From CADEED01 sp963842515 (GTDB lineage: Bacteria > Pseudomonadota > Gammaproteobacteria > Steroidobacterales > Steroidobacteraceae), in NCBI GenBank assembly GCA_963842515.1, contig CAWJGO010000001.1:1054001-1118000 (forward strand): 64,000 nucleotides of DNA, in the 5' to 3' direction. The position numbers were made by a program, and so were the translations under genes. Below the pieces are notes generated by a model. That model was not told the DNA's origin. It made no database searches and was given only the letters and a program-made list of their open reading frames with translations. Numbering within the stretch: the stretch's first letter is position 1; every line of letters begins with the position of its first letter. Of the stretch, positions 9,248-17,874 are shown piece by piece.

Positions 9248-10393
9248 ATGAGACGCATTCGAAAGTTGCGCGTTTTCCTGTCAGTGTTGGCGGTCGCGCT
9301 CAGTTCAGTCTCCGGGCCGCTGTTTGCAGCATCGCCCGTCGCGCCCGATGTCGAAGCAATTCTTCAAGCGGCCCATGACAAGGGCGATTTCAACGGGGTC
9401 GCCCTCATTGCGGAGCGTGGCACGATCCTTCACATGGCGGCATATGGCACGGTCGGCGCCGCGCCGGACGAGCTCCTGAGCGTCGACCATCGCTTCAATA
9501 TCGGATCCATCGCCAAGGAGTTCTCCGCGGTCGCCATCATGCAGTTGCATGAGCGACGCCTGCTTTCCCTCGAAGATCCCATCGCGCGGTTTCTGCGCGA
9601 TCTGCCGGAGTGGGCCGCCAAGGTCACCGTACGCGATCTTCTCGATTACACCTCAGGCGTGCCGGACATGAGCTGGCGCACCATCAAGAGCGATGCGGAC
9701 GCGTACGCTGACATCCGACGATTTCCCGCGACCCAGTTCGAGGCCGGCAAGCAGTACGCCTACACCTACAACAACGTCATGTTGCGGCAGTTCATCGTGG
9801 AAAAGCTCACTGGCAAGTCATTCAACGCCTATGTAGAGCAGCGAATCTTCAAACCCTGCGGCATGAAACGGGCGCTGCTCAATGCGGCACCCGACACGCC
9901 CCAGCTCGCGCGCGCGTTCAATGCCGAACGCAAGGAGGACCCGACTGATATGCCGGTGACGGGCATCGCCTACATGACCGCGCGCGATCTGCTCCACTGG
10001 ACCAAATGCCTGCATCGCGCGCGTGTCATCGAGCGGGAATCCATTCGACATTTGGGGCGAAGTTTCGAGCCACGTAACGGCGGGCTTGGCGATACGGCAT
10101 GGGATGGCGGGCACCTGCTCGCGCACTCACACGAAGGACAATCGCGAAATTTCGAAGCGCTGATGCGCAGTGACCTCAAAGCCGGCAGAACGATCATTCT
10201 GCTCGGCAATAGCAAGCGGCAGGTCCTCCAACAAATCGCCGATGCGATTGAAGCGCGTTTACGTCGTCAGGAAATCAGGGAGCCTTGGCCTTCACCTGCT
10301 GCCGCGCCAGTTCCAAAGCCTTCTCCAGCGCCTGCGCCTGCGGCACCGCCACGTCCGGTTGCACGCCGACGCCTTCCCAATCTTTGCCCGTGA
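9248..10393 (+). CDS. serine hydrolase (beta-lactamase family)
   Basis: A 381-residue secreted hydrolase with a signal peptide of about 27 residues. SxxK is SIAK in FNIGSIAKEF, and YTYNNVML supplies the YxN motif, so it looks active. The last 40 or so residues are a Pro/Ala-rich tail made by reading antisense through the end of the convergent S41 gene (overlap 10275-10393). Family members do not need this tail, so the true stop may have been lost by a small indel near 10250, where another frame has TGA. Likely a periplasmic esterase or peptidase. Confidence 0.85.
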   Translation: MRRIRKLRVFLSVLAVALSSVSGPLFAASPVAPDVEAILQAAHDKGDFNGVALIAERGTILHMAAYGTVGAAPDELLSVDHRFNIGSIAKEFSAVAIMQLHERRLLSLEDPIARFLRDLPEWAAKVTVRDLLDYTSGVPDMSWRTIKSDADAYADIRRFPATQFEAGKQYAYTYNNVMLRQFIVEKLTGKSFNAYVEQRIFKPCGMKRALLNAAPDTPQLARAFNAERKEDPTDMPVTGIAYMTARDLLHWTKCLHRARVIERESIRHLGRSFEPRNGGLGDTAWDGGHLLAHSHEGQSRNFEALMRSDLKAGRTIILLGNSKRQVLQQIADAIEARLRRQEIREPWPSPAAAPVPKPSPAPAPAAPPRPVARRRLPNLCP

Positions 10394-11261
10394 TCGGATT
10401 GACCGACCGGCCTTCCGGCAGGGACAGGACGAAGTGAGTTCCTGCGCGTCGATACTCGAAGGGATGCGCGCCACCGCCGCTGGGTTCGCCGATCACGACG
10501 GCGCGCTTGAGAGCCTGCAGATCGTAGGCGAAGGCTTCAGCGGCAGAGAATGTGCGCTTCGAGATCAATAGATAGACTGGCTTGCTGGATCCGAAGCGGC
10601 GCCCCGGAACCCACTCGGCGGTGAACGAGCGGGTGAGCTTGTCGGTAGGCCGATCATACTTGCCGCTCAGCTCGGCCGGACCATCGAGCAGATATCCGGC
10701 GAGCAGCTTGCCCATGGCACCGTCGCCGCCACCGTTCTGGCGCAGGTCGATGATCAGTGCATCGCTCTGCGCCAACAAGCTCATCGCCGCGACGCCGAGA
10801 TCCGCGCCCATCGACGGCGGCGCGAACACCGTGAGGTTGAGATAGCCGATGTTGCCTTCCAGGCGACGTACTTCCTCGAAGCCGTGATTGACGCCAACTC
10901 CATACCACTTCTCGAACTCGTCTGCTCCGAAGGCCTCTTCGGCGGAGTCCGCATCGGGCGCCAGCGCCTTGGCGCTGTAGTCGAGCGACAGATGTCCGTC
11001 TTTGGAGAGGTCGCGCAGTCGGGTGGTCACGACCTTGGCGAACTCCTCATCACTCGCAATTTCATGCCAGCGCCGGGCTGTTGCGTCGCGGCGAATCTGC
11101 CGCGCGAGTTCGCGGCCCTTTTTCGCATCGACGTAGCGGGCCTCGAGCAGTTCCGCGGCGCGCGTGATGACGGCTCGTTTCTCGTCGGGGTCGGTGTTGG
11201 CCAGTACCTGGCCGCAGGTGAGAGCGGCACACAAGATCGTCGCGATGAATCGGCGCTTCAT
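10275..11261 (-). CDS. S41 family peptidase (tail-specific protease-like)
   Basis: A 328-residue secreted serine peptidase. The ATG at 11261 opens a signal peptide (MKRRFIATILCAALTCGQVLA); an upstream ATG at 11285 adds only eight unlikely residues. An N-terminal helical region (residues 25-90) is followed by the S41 core: DLRQNGGGDG, the nucleophile in KRTFSAAEAFAY and GEPSGGGAHPFEY. It has no clear PDZ domain, as in short IRBP-like S41 enzymes. It probably trims periplasmic peptides. Its 3' end overlaps the convergent serine hydrolase by 119 bases. Confidence 0.9.
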   Translation of the reverse strand: MKRRFIATILCAALTCGQVLANTDPDEKRAVITRAAELLEARYVDAKKGRELARQIRRDATARRWHEIASDEEFAKVVTTRLRDLSKDGHLSLDYSAKALAPDADSAEEAFGADEFEKWYGVGVNHGFEEVRRLEGNIGYLNLTVFAPPSMGADLGVAAMSLLAQSDALIIDLRQNGGGDGAMGKLLAGYLLDGPAELSGKYDRPTDKLTRSFTAEWVPGRRFGSSKPVYLLISKRTFSAAEAFAYDLQALKRAVVIGEPSGGGAHPFEYRRAGTHFVLSLPEGRSVNPITGKDWEGVGVQPDVAVPQAQALEKALELARQQVKAKAP

Positions 11262-11319
11262 GAGATACAAGATACCGCAGAGCATGGAAAGGTCGCCAAT
11301 CGCCTCGGCAACGGCGCTG

Positions 11320-12102
11320 TCACGGCCGCGAGCCCCTGCGCCGTGTCTCGGACTTCTTGTGCCGATTCAGGTTCCGCTCGCGCAGCCACGCAATCACGGT
11401 CGAGACGCTGCTGAAGCGAAACATCGCCGCGGTTGCCGCCAGATCCCCGACTCGGACGGAATAGCCACCGAGCCCGTTGACTGCTTCGAAGCCGTCTTCG
11501 TCCGTGACATCGTCGCCGATGAACACCGGCGTGCGGCCGGCGAACGGCGCCTGGCGCATGAACCACTCGATGGCGCCGCGCTTGGAGTAGCCGCGGGGCG
11601 TAAGCTCCAGCACGCACTTCCCATCGCGCAGCACGAACTTCTCACGCAGCTGATCGGCGAGCCCGCCCATGACTTCCATCGTTGCGCGCTCATGCTGTGG
11701 CGCCTGTCGAAAATGCACGGCAAGTGCCGAGCCCTTGTCTTCGAGCAGCAGCCCCTTGTAGTGCATCACCAGCTGGGTGAGCACTTCGCGGGCGGGGTCG
11801 AGTTGCCCCGCATCGATGAATGGCCGCGTCACGTTGCCTTCCGGGTCGCGCACTTCCACGCCGTGCTGTCCAGCGGCAGGCAGCACCAGCGGCGCGAACA
11901 AGCGGTCGAGCTCGGTGATCGTGCGGCCGCTGATGAACGCCAGCGCGCCGTTTTCGCGCTTGGCCGCGAGCTGCAGCGTGTTGCGCAGCGCCGCCGGCAC
12001 GCGCACGGCTTCGGGCGTGGCGGCAATTTCCAGCAAGGTGCCGTCCACGTCGAGGAACAGTGCGATGTCGGTTTGCGGGATGAAGGATCCGCGGAGACTC
12101 AT
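11320..12102 (-). CDS. otsB: trehalose-6-phosphate phosphatase
   Basis: A 260-residue HAD-superfamily phosphatase that makes trehalose from trehalose 6-phosphate. Motif I is FLDVDGTLLEI near residue 17. SGRTITELD is motif II, and FIGDDVTDEDGFEAVNG carries the motif IV Asp pair. The length fits OtsB. The synthase gene otsA, normally adjacent, is not in the window, so it must lie elsewhere or the pathway differs. It acts in the cytoplasm in osmotic and desiccation stress. Confidence 0.92.
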   Translation of the reverse strand: MSLRGSFIPQTDIALFLDVDGTLLEIAATPEAVRVPAALRNTLQLAAKRENGALAFISGRTITELDRLFAPLVLPAAGQHGVEVRDPEGNVTRPFIDAGQLDPAREVLTQLVMHYKGLLLEDKGSALAVHFRQAPQHERATMEVMGGLADQLREKFVLRDGKCVLELTPRGYSKRGAIEWFMRQAPFAGRTPVFIGDDVTDEDGFEAVNGLGGYSVRVGDLAATAAMFRFSSVSTVIAWLRERNLNRHKKSETRRRGSRP

Positions 12103-12140
12103 CCGTCCACATTAACGAATTCCGCAGCTCTTGGGCGCGC

Positions 12141-12626
12141 TCACGAAAGGTTCACGACCACGATGCCCGCCAACCCCATGCACAGCAGTACGAAGTGCGT
12201 TAGCTGCGCCCCTTCTTGTTTGATGTAGTAGGCGAACCAGGCTCCGCCCCACGCCATGACGAAGATCAGCGTGAGAAAACCGGCAAGCGCGAACGTAGCC
12301 GTGCGCATCGCTTCGGCGGCGTTGACGGATCCGTCGATCGCGCCGATCAGCGAAAAGCTTGCAAGCCACAAAGCCAGCGCGACGGCAATTTCGATGAGCA
12401 GCACCAGTGTGAAAACCGCCTTGTGCCATCGTGGCGATGCCACGCGCCGTGAGAGCAGCGGTGTCTGGATCACCGGCGCCTCCTCGAACAGACGCATGCT
12501 CATCAGTCCGCCGATCGAGGCGACACCGCCTCCAAAATTGCGCGAGTTGTTCAGCACGACAATGCTGAGCCAGATAGCTAGGCCGGCGATCAGGACAATC
12601 TTGCACAACAAGAGGGGCTCTAACAT
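12141..12626 (-). CDS. DUF2165 family small membrane protein
   Basis: A 161-residue protein with four hydrophobic helices (about residues 5-27, 68-92, 107-132, 140-160). The arrangement and the NNSRNFGGGV loop after helix 1 fit DUF2165, a family of integral membrane proteins of unknown function. It lies 38 bases upstream of otsB on the same strand, so the two may share a transcript. Confidence 0.75.
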   Translation of the reverse strand: MLEPLLLCKIVLIAGLAIWLSIVVLNNSRNFGGGVASIGGLMSMRLFEEAPVIQTPLLSRRVASPRWHKAVFTLVLLIEIAVALALWLASFSLIGAIDGSVNAAEAMRTATFALAGFLTLIFVMAWGGAWFAYYIKQEGAQLTHFVLLCMGLAGIVVVNLS

Positions 12627-12899
12627 GGTGTCTCCTGAGTCGGAAAGAAAATATGCGTGGCGGTGCCGTCTTCGTCAAAATCCGATAGCGACAGCCGTGC
12701 GCCGCACGACAAATCATCTTGTCGGACGATGGGGGCGACGCTTGTGACAGGGCGCTGGCATTTTTCCAGCCTACCGGCTGCCGATCAATGGCCGAACAAC
12801 CTGAAGGCAGCAGCGGCCGACAATTTCCCGGGCAACACAGCGGATCGTGTCGATTGCGCCAGGGCCCGTTCGGCTAATAGTCATCAAAGGAGAACTGAG

Positions 12900-13469
12900 A
12901 TGGCCAAGAAAATCGTTGTCACTGAATACATTTCCCTGGACGGCGTCATCGAAGATCCCGTCGGTATGGAGAACTCCGGACTTGGGAACTGGACCGGCCC
13001 TTTCAGCCGCGGCGAAGCAGGCGACCGGTTCAAGCTCGACGAGTTGCTGGCTGCTGACAGCCTGATTTTTGGCCGTACCACCTACGAAGCCTTCGCCGCG
13101 GTCTGGCCGCAGGTGAAGGACAAGACCGGCCTGGCGGATCGGATGAATCGCCTGCCGAAGTACGTGGCCTCCAGAAAATTGAAGCAGGCAACCTGGGGCG
13201 AGAGCACGATCTGGAACGGTGACATCGCCGCCGCGGCCAGGGCTCTCAAAGCTGGCAGTCAGGGTGAGGCGCTCATCTACGGCAGTGCGTCCGTGGTTCA
13301 CGAGTTGGCCGCGGCCAAGCTGATCGACGAATACCGGCTGATGGTGTACCCGACGATCCTGGGTGCCGGTAAACGTCTTTATCTCAATGGCGTCGCTGCC
13401 GTGCTGCGGCTGGCGGAATGCAGGCAATTCGGCGGTGGCATCGTGTTGCTCCGCTACCTGGCGGGATAA
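12900..13469 (+). CDS. dihydrofolate reductase-family protein (RibD C-terminal domain)
   Basis: A 189-residue cytoplasmic protein of the YyaP/YwjB type. The start ATG at 12900 follows AAAGGAGAA. It begins with VVTEYISLDGVIEDP, and FGRTTYEAFAAVWP and EALIYGSASVVHEL are characteristic NADPH-binding family blocks; the C-terminus (YRLMVYPTILGAGKRLY) also matches. The family adopts the DHFR/RibD fold but its substrates are largely unknown. It is monocistronic, 80 bases before the RIO kinase. Confidence 0.9.
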   Translation: MAKKIVVTEYISLDGVIEDPVGMENSGLGNWTGPFSRGEAGDRFKLDELLAADSLIFGRTTYEAFAAVWPQVKDKTGLADRMNRLPKYVASRKLKQATWGESTIWNGDIAAAARALKAGSQGEALIYGSASVVHELAAAKLIDEYRLMVYPTILGAGKRLYLNGVAAVLRLAECRQFGGGIVLLRYLAG

Positions 13470-13548
13470 GAGCCGCTTCCAGCCCGGGCGAGGCGGTGCA
13501 GGCGTAATTGAGGTTCGAACCTCGTGCGCCTGCTACCATCCGCGCCGC

Positions 13549-14391
13549 ATGAAAACCCCTCCCGGCCTCCAGCCGCTCATCGACGATGGCGTCATCGACG
13601 AAGTCCTCCGCTCCCTGAAATCCGGCAAGGAAGCCACGGTCTATACCGTGCGTACCGGCGCGCAGGTTCGCTGCGCCAAGGTGTACCGCGACATGGGCCA
13701 GCGCAGCTTCCAGAAGCGCGCGCAGTACCAGGAAGGTCGCAAGGTGCGCGGCAGCCGGCAGGCACGCGCCATGGCCAAGAGCACTCGCTTCGGCCGCAAG
13801 GAAGCGGAGTCCGCGTGGAAGAACACCGAAGTGGATGCGCTCTACAAACTAGTCGGAGCCGGCGTGCGCGTGCCAAGGCCTTTTGGCTATTTCAATGACA
13901 CGCTGGTCATGGAGCTGGTGACGGACGCATTGGGCAACCCTGCGCCGCGCCTGGGCGAGGTCGACCTGACACCCGAGCTCGCGCGCGAGTACCACTCCTT
14001 CCTGATCCGGCAGATCGTGCGCATGCTGGCCATCGGCCTGATCCACGGCGATCTGTCCGAGTTCAATGTGCTCGTCGACGCCAACGGTCCGGTGATCATC
14101 GATCTGCCGCAGGCGGTGAACGCGGCCGGCAACAACGCAGCTTTCGCGATGCTCGAGCGCGACGTGAACAACATCCGCGGCACGCTGGGACGCTTCGCGC
14201 CGGAGCTGCTGGAGACGGAGTTCGCGCGCGAGATCTGGGCGTTGTTCCAGGCGGGCGAGCTGCAGGCGGACAGTGTGGTGACGGGTGTGTTCGCTCGCGA
14301 GGAAATTGTCGTCGACCCCGACAAGGTCATGATCGTCATCGACGATGCGCGCGAAGAAAACATACGCCGGGAGCTGGGCCGGCTGGGCTGA
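13549..14391 (+). CDS. PA4780-type RIO1-like protein kinase
   Basis: A 280-residue atypical serine kinase. GKEATVY is the nucleotide-binding loop near residue 27, and the Lys of CAKVYRD is the ATP-anchoring residue. The catalytic loop is HGDLSEFN near residue 168, and IDLPQAV replaces the DFG metal-binding motif, as in RIO kinases. A basic linker with FQKRAQYQEGRKVRGSR lies between them. Bacterial members are conserved but poorly studied; a role in ribosome or RNA metabolism is only inferred from eukaryotic RIO1. Confidence 0.9.
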   Translation: MKTPPGLQPLIDDGVIDEVLRSLKSGKEATVYTVRTGAQVRCAKVYRDMGQRSFQKRAQYQEGRKVRGSRQARAMAKSTRFGRKEAESAWKNTEVDALYKLVGAGVRVPRPFGYFNDTLVMELVTDALGNPAPRLGEVDLTPELAREYHSFLIRQIVRMLAIGLIHGDLSEFNVLVDANGPVIIDLPQAVNAAGNNAAFAMLERDVNNIRGTLGRFAPELLETEFAREIWALFQAGELQADSVVTGVFAREEIVVDPDKVMIVIDDAREENIRRELGRLG

Positions 14392-14476
14392 TGGCCGGGC
14401 CTGTCGGACCATGCTCATACGCCGCAACGGCTGAGCCCGACGGTCCTGCCGCGGCGGGGCGCGTATGGTCGGGCGC

Positions 14477-14665
14477 ATGAAAAGCATTCTCAAAGCCCTG
14501 CTGGGTGCAGCAATTTCCGGTGCCATCTTCGGCGCGCTCCTCAGAAAGTTGGCGAACGGCCACCGGAATGTACCGACCGTGAACCCGGTGCGCGACGCCG
14601 GACCGAACGTCGAGGAGCCCCTGCAGGAAAACGATCTGCGCGTGGCGCAGAACTCGCCGCTCTGA
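14477..14665 (+). CDS. small single-pass membrane protein, unknown
   Basis: A 62-residue open frame starting with MKSILKALLGAAISGAIFG, one hydrophobic segment of about 16 residues, then a polar tail. An in-frame ATG at 14465 is possible. It has coding-like composition and fills the gap between the RIO kinase and the convergent esterase, but no family is recognised. Confidence 0.45.
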   Translation: MKSILKALLGAAISGAIFGALLRKLANGHRNVPTVNPVRDAGPNVEEPLQENDLRVAQNSPL

Positions 14666-14681
14666 ATTTCACCGGCGGCGC

Positions 14682-15752
14682 TCACTCGGCACCCAGCAGG
14701 TGCCTGTCGAGGAACGGCAAGACGCGTTTGGCGAAGCGGCCGTCGTCCGTGAAAGTGCGATTGAACGGATCGCCGCGATATTCCTCGGCCTCGTGTTCGA
14801 TTCCCAGATCTTCCATCATTCGACTCAGCTGACGGTTGGAGAGCACATGTGCCTGCGTGGTGTCGAAGCGGCCCCAATCGAACGCGAGACCGCGCATGGT
14901 GCGCAATGCCCCAGCCGATTCCGCCAACGTTCCGTCTAACAAGAACGCGGTCTGCATCGCCTGCGCCCGGTCGGGGTGGTATCTGGGTTGGCCATCCTGC
15001 ATCTCGGTATAGAAATCGCAGAAGCAGGGCGGGTTAGCCGGATTCGGCGCAAACGCCTGATGGATGGCCCAGAAAATCTGTGTGCGCCCAAGGCCGCCGA
15101 GCTCGCCGAACGTCTTCGCGGCGTGCATGCGGAGCCAGTCGATCTCCACGGAAGGCCACGGCACATCGCCGGTTCCAGCTGCCACGGGATGCAATGCGTA
15201 CGCCACGCTGAACACGTCGGCCTTCACCATGGCGAGCTTGAGCGCGCCACGTGCGCCGAAAAAGTCGCCGACAACGGCCCGGCTTTCGCGCTGCGCCAGC
15301 GTGCGGTACTTGCGGTCGATCAGCGGCACGACCTCTTCCACGGTGTAGTCGAGCCAGCGGCCGCTCACTGGAGAATTCTCGTAGAGGCTGCCCGTGGTGG
15401 GCCCCGTGTAATCGGCGGCAACGAGAATGAATTGCTTGACGGCGCCACGCGCGAACCCGCGCTCGAGCAGGCGCTGCATGCGGCCGTCCTGGAACATCTG
15501 CCGCGGACTCCACCACGCGTTGTGCAGGAAGTACACGACGGGGTAACGCCGCGACGACTGGGCATATCCCGGCGGCAGATACACCTTGATCGCCCGCTCG
15601 GGACTCAGGCCAATCCGGTTGTCGCGCAGGATAGTGGACACGAACGGCTCATCGACGACGGTACCGCGCGGTGGCGTATCTGCGGCCGACCGCGCCATCG
15701 GCGTAGCGGCAAGCAATCCCGTCAGCATCCAAGCGGCGTGTTTCAAAGACAT
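14682..15752 (-). CDS. esterase D-fold protein lacking the catalytic serine
   Basis: A 356-residue secreted alpha/beta hydrolase of the putative-esterase family (PF00756 type). The ATG at 15752 follows a GGAG site and opens a signal peptide; the open frame extends upstream without support. YPVVYFLHNAWWSP and FILVAADYTGP match the family core. The nucleophile elbow GxSxG reads GDFFG with Phe164 at the serine position, so hydrolysis by the usual mechanism is unlikely. It may bind a ligand or have another role. Confidence 0.82.
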   Translation of the reverse strand: MSLKHAAWMLTGLLAATPMARSAADTPPRGTVVDEPFVSTILRDNRIGLSPERAIKVYLPPGYAQSSRRYPVVYFLHNAWWSPRQMFQDGRMQRLLERGFARGAVKQFILVAADYTGPTTGSLYENSPVSGRWLDYTVEEVVPLIDRKYRTLAQRESRAVVGDFFGARGALKLAMVKADVFSVAYALHPVAAGTGDVPWPSVEIDWLRMHAAKTFGELGGLGRTQIFWAIHQAFAPNPANPPCFCDFYTEMQDGQPRYHPDRAQAMQTAFLLDGTLAESAGALRTMRGLAFDWGRFDTTQAHVLSNRQLSRMMEDLGIEHEAEEYRGDPFNRTFTDDGRFAKRVLPFLDRHLLGAE

Positions 15753-15868
15753 CTTCGTGCTCCAGTGTGAATTCAGGAGCCCCAAGACTAGGAAACGGCA
15801 GGAATCAGATCGTCCTGACCCATCGGCGAGGACGTTTTTCACGAAATCACCGTTGCCGGGCGGGTCGG

Positions 15869-16882
15869 CTACTCGAGCGTCAGACCTTTCAGAACTTCGA
15901 GCAGCACATCCAGTGAAGCTCGGGTATCTGCGTGGCCACTGCCGGGCACGAGCATGAACTGCTTCGCTGGCGCCTTGATCCAATCGACGTACTCCCGGGC
16001 GACTTCAGGCACGGCGTTGAGATCCGCGGCACCCTGGATCACATACACAGGCGTGGTGAAATCCGCGCCAAGCTTGCGGAGATCCACATCCATCAACGGC
16101 CCGGTCATGCTCGTCCCCACGAAATTGAAGTGCGCGAACGACAGGTCGTCGGCGGCTTCCTCATTGGCCAGATCCTCCGCCGACGTGTACTCCGGCGCGC
16201 GGACCAGTTTCAAAGGCTCGGAGGCCGCGAGCTTTCGCTGATACTCGTTGCGCCACTTCCGAAACGTGCGCCACTTGGCCACGGTATCCCAGGGCGGCGC
16301 GCCGACGCCGCTGAGCTCATCGGTGGCGGACTTGTTGCCGCTCTCGCGAGCGTGCTCGAGCACACGTTGATAGCTGACACGGAAGTTCTCGCGCATGTTG
16401 ACGAGCTGCCCGGTACCCACATACGCATGGAAGAGCGCTGGCTTGCGCTTGACGATGTGGATGCCTAACAAGGATCCCCAAGATCCGCCGACGAGGATGA
16501 TGCGTCGCTGGTTCAGGTGCTTGGTCAGATACTCGGCGACTTCGATGCCGTCCTTGGCCATCCGATCGATGGAGAGCGTGGATGCGATGGATGGTCCGCT
16601 GCGGGCGAAAGTCCTGCCGGCGCCGCGCTGGTCCCACTGGACCAGGGTGAAGTCCTTCTGCCAGCCGTGGAACATCGAATCGGCGAATGCGCTCATGGCG
16701 TTGCCCGGGCCGCCATGCAGGAACAGGACGACGGGATTGGCGCGATCGCTACCGTGAATGGTGATCCACTGTTCGATGCCGCCGATGCGAACGAACCCCT
16801 GTTCGCGGATACCAGGGGGACCTGCGTACAGGTGGGTCGCAAGCCCGACCATGAGGATTGCGGCGACGACGCGCTTTTGCAT
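15869..16882 (-). CDS. alpha/beta hydrolase, proline iminopeptidase-like
   Basis: A 337-residue secreted hydrolase. The ATG at 16882 is preceded by GGGGGTG and opens a signal peptide ending near LYAG. FLHGGPGNAM is the oxyanion-hole motif, WDQRGAGRTF follows, and the nucleophile elbow is GGSWGS, all as in the proline iminopeptidase (S33) family. A His near the C-terminus (PGSGHAD) completes the triad. It probably cleaves small peptides or esters in the periplasm. It lies downstream of the repeat-protein operon with a gap of about 105 bases and may be cotranscribed. Confidence 0.88.
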   Translation of the reverse strand: MQKRVVAAILMVGLATHLYAGPPGIREQGFVRIGGIEQWITIHGSDRANPVVLFLHGGPGNAMSAFADSMFHGWQKDFTLVQWDQRGAGRTFARSGPSIASTLSIDRMAKDGIEVAEYLTKHLNQRRIILVGGSWGSLLGIHIVKRKPALFHAYVGTGQLVNMRENFRVSYQRVLEHARESGNKSATDELSGVGAPPWDTVAKWRTFRKWRNEYQRKLAASEPLKLVRAPEYTSAEDLANEEAADDLSFAHFNFVGTSMTGPLMDVDLRKLGADFTTPVYVIQGAADLNAVPEVAREYVDWIKAPAKQFMLVPGSGHADTRASLDVLLEVLKGLTLE

Positions 16883-16988
16883 GTGTGACACCCCCAGCGC
16901 ATTGAACGAGGGGCGAGTCTAGGCGATAAACCGGCGCCTCCGCGCCGTGGCCGTTGCAGCGACCACGGCGCGAACGCGCCGTGAGGCC

Positions 16989-17849
16989 TCAATCAATGCC
17001 GTGAATGCGCAGGTTGACCAGCTGGTCGATGGTCAGGTTCTGCATGCCGCGGGACTTCAGATTGGTGATGAATTCCGGCGTCACGCCATGAATACGCATG
17101 GCCACGAGCTGGTCGAGCTGCGGATGCCGGTAACCCAGACCCTCGATCTTCGCGATGAACTCCGGCGTCACGCCGTGGATGCGCATGGCAATGAATTGAT
17201 CTTCGCTCGGCTTGAGACCGGCCTTGCGGACTTCGCGAACCATCGCGGGTGATACGCCGTGAATGCGAAACGCCACCAGTTGGTCGCTGTGCGTTGCCGG
17301 CAACCCTTCGGCACGCAGCTCGCGGATGAAATCGCGGGTGACGCCGAAGATCCGGAAGGCAATGAGCTTGTCGGTATCGAGTCCCGACAGATTCTCGCTC
17401 TTCATCTGCTTCGCGAATTCCGCGGTGATGTCGTGCACCGCCATCGCGAATTGCTTTTCCTCATCGATGCCGGTGAAACCCAGCGCGCTCATGGCCGGCG
17501 CGAATTTGGCGTCGGGTGTGAAGTGAAAGATGCCGGCGCCTTCACCGTCATTGAGGAACCCTTCGCAGCTGAACCGTCCGGCATCACGTGTGATGGTGAA
17601 TTGCACGTCCCGCTTGCCGCGCGTGGTGAGGTCGAGGCCTTGAAACGCGCTCGTCGCCCAATCCGATTGGTGCTGGGAATTGCCACCGTCGCGATGATGG
17701 ATCAAGCCAAAGCGAATTTTGCCCGCTTGATCGGACGCCATGATCGTCCAGTTGCCCCTGAAGTCTTCCGCCGCATGCAACACCTGCGCGAAGCCAAGTG
17801 CCCACGAGCACAGCAGCAGAGCGGGGACGGTGAGCTTTCCTGATTTCAT
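16989..17849 (-). CDS. secreted protein with 28-29-residue tandem repeats shared with the M56 peptidase
   Basis: A 286-residue protein with a signal peptide (residues 1-26). Residues 27-130 form a domain that begins DFRGNWTIMAS. From about residue 130 there is one degenerate repeat, then four good repeats and a final half repeat. The unit reads roughly QLVAMRIHGVTPEFIxxL plus a GL/GY step. The same unit occurs at the C-terminus of the M56 peptidase encoded 25 bases upstream. The sequence shows the sharing; a direct interaction or substrate relation between the two proteins is inference. The function is unknown. Confidence 0.8.
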   Translation of the reverse strand: MKSGKLTVPALLLCSWALGFAQVLHAAEDFRGNWTIMASDQAGKIRFGLIHHRDGGNSQHQSDWATSAFQGLDLTTRGKRDVQFTITRDAGRFSCEGFLNDGEGAGIFHFTPDAKFAPAMSALGFTGIDEEKQFAMAVHDITAEFAKQMKSENLSGLDTDKLIAFRIFGVTRDFIRELRAEGLPATHSDQLVAFRIHGVSPAMVREVRKAGLKPSEDQFIAMRIHGVTPEFIAKIEGLGYRHPQLDQLVAMRIHGVTPEFITNLKSRGMQNLTIDQLVNLRIHGID

Positions 17850-17874
17850 ATTGAGCTCCTGGACGGACGTACGG

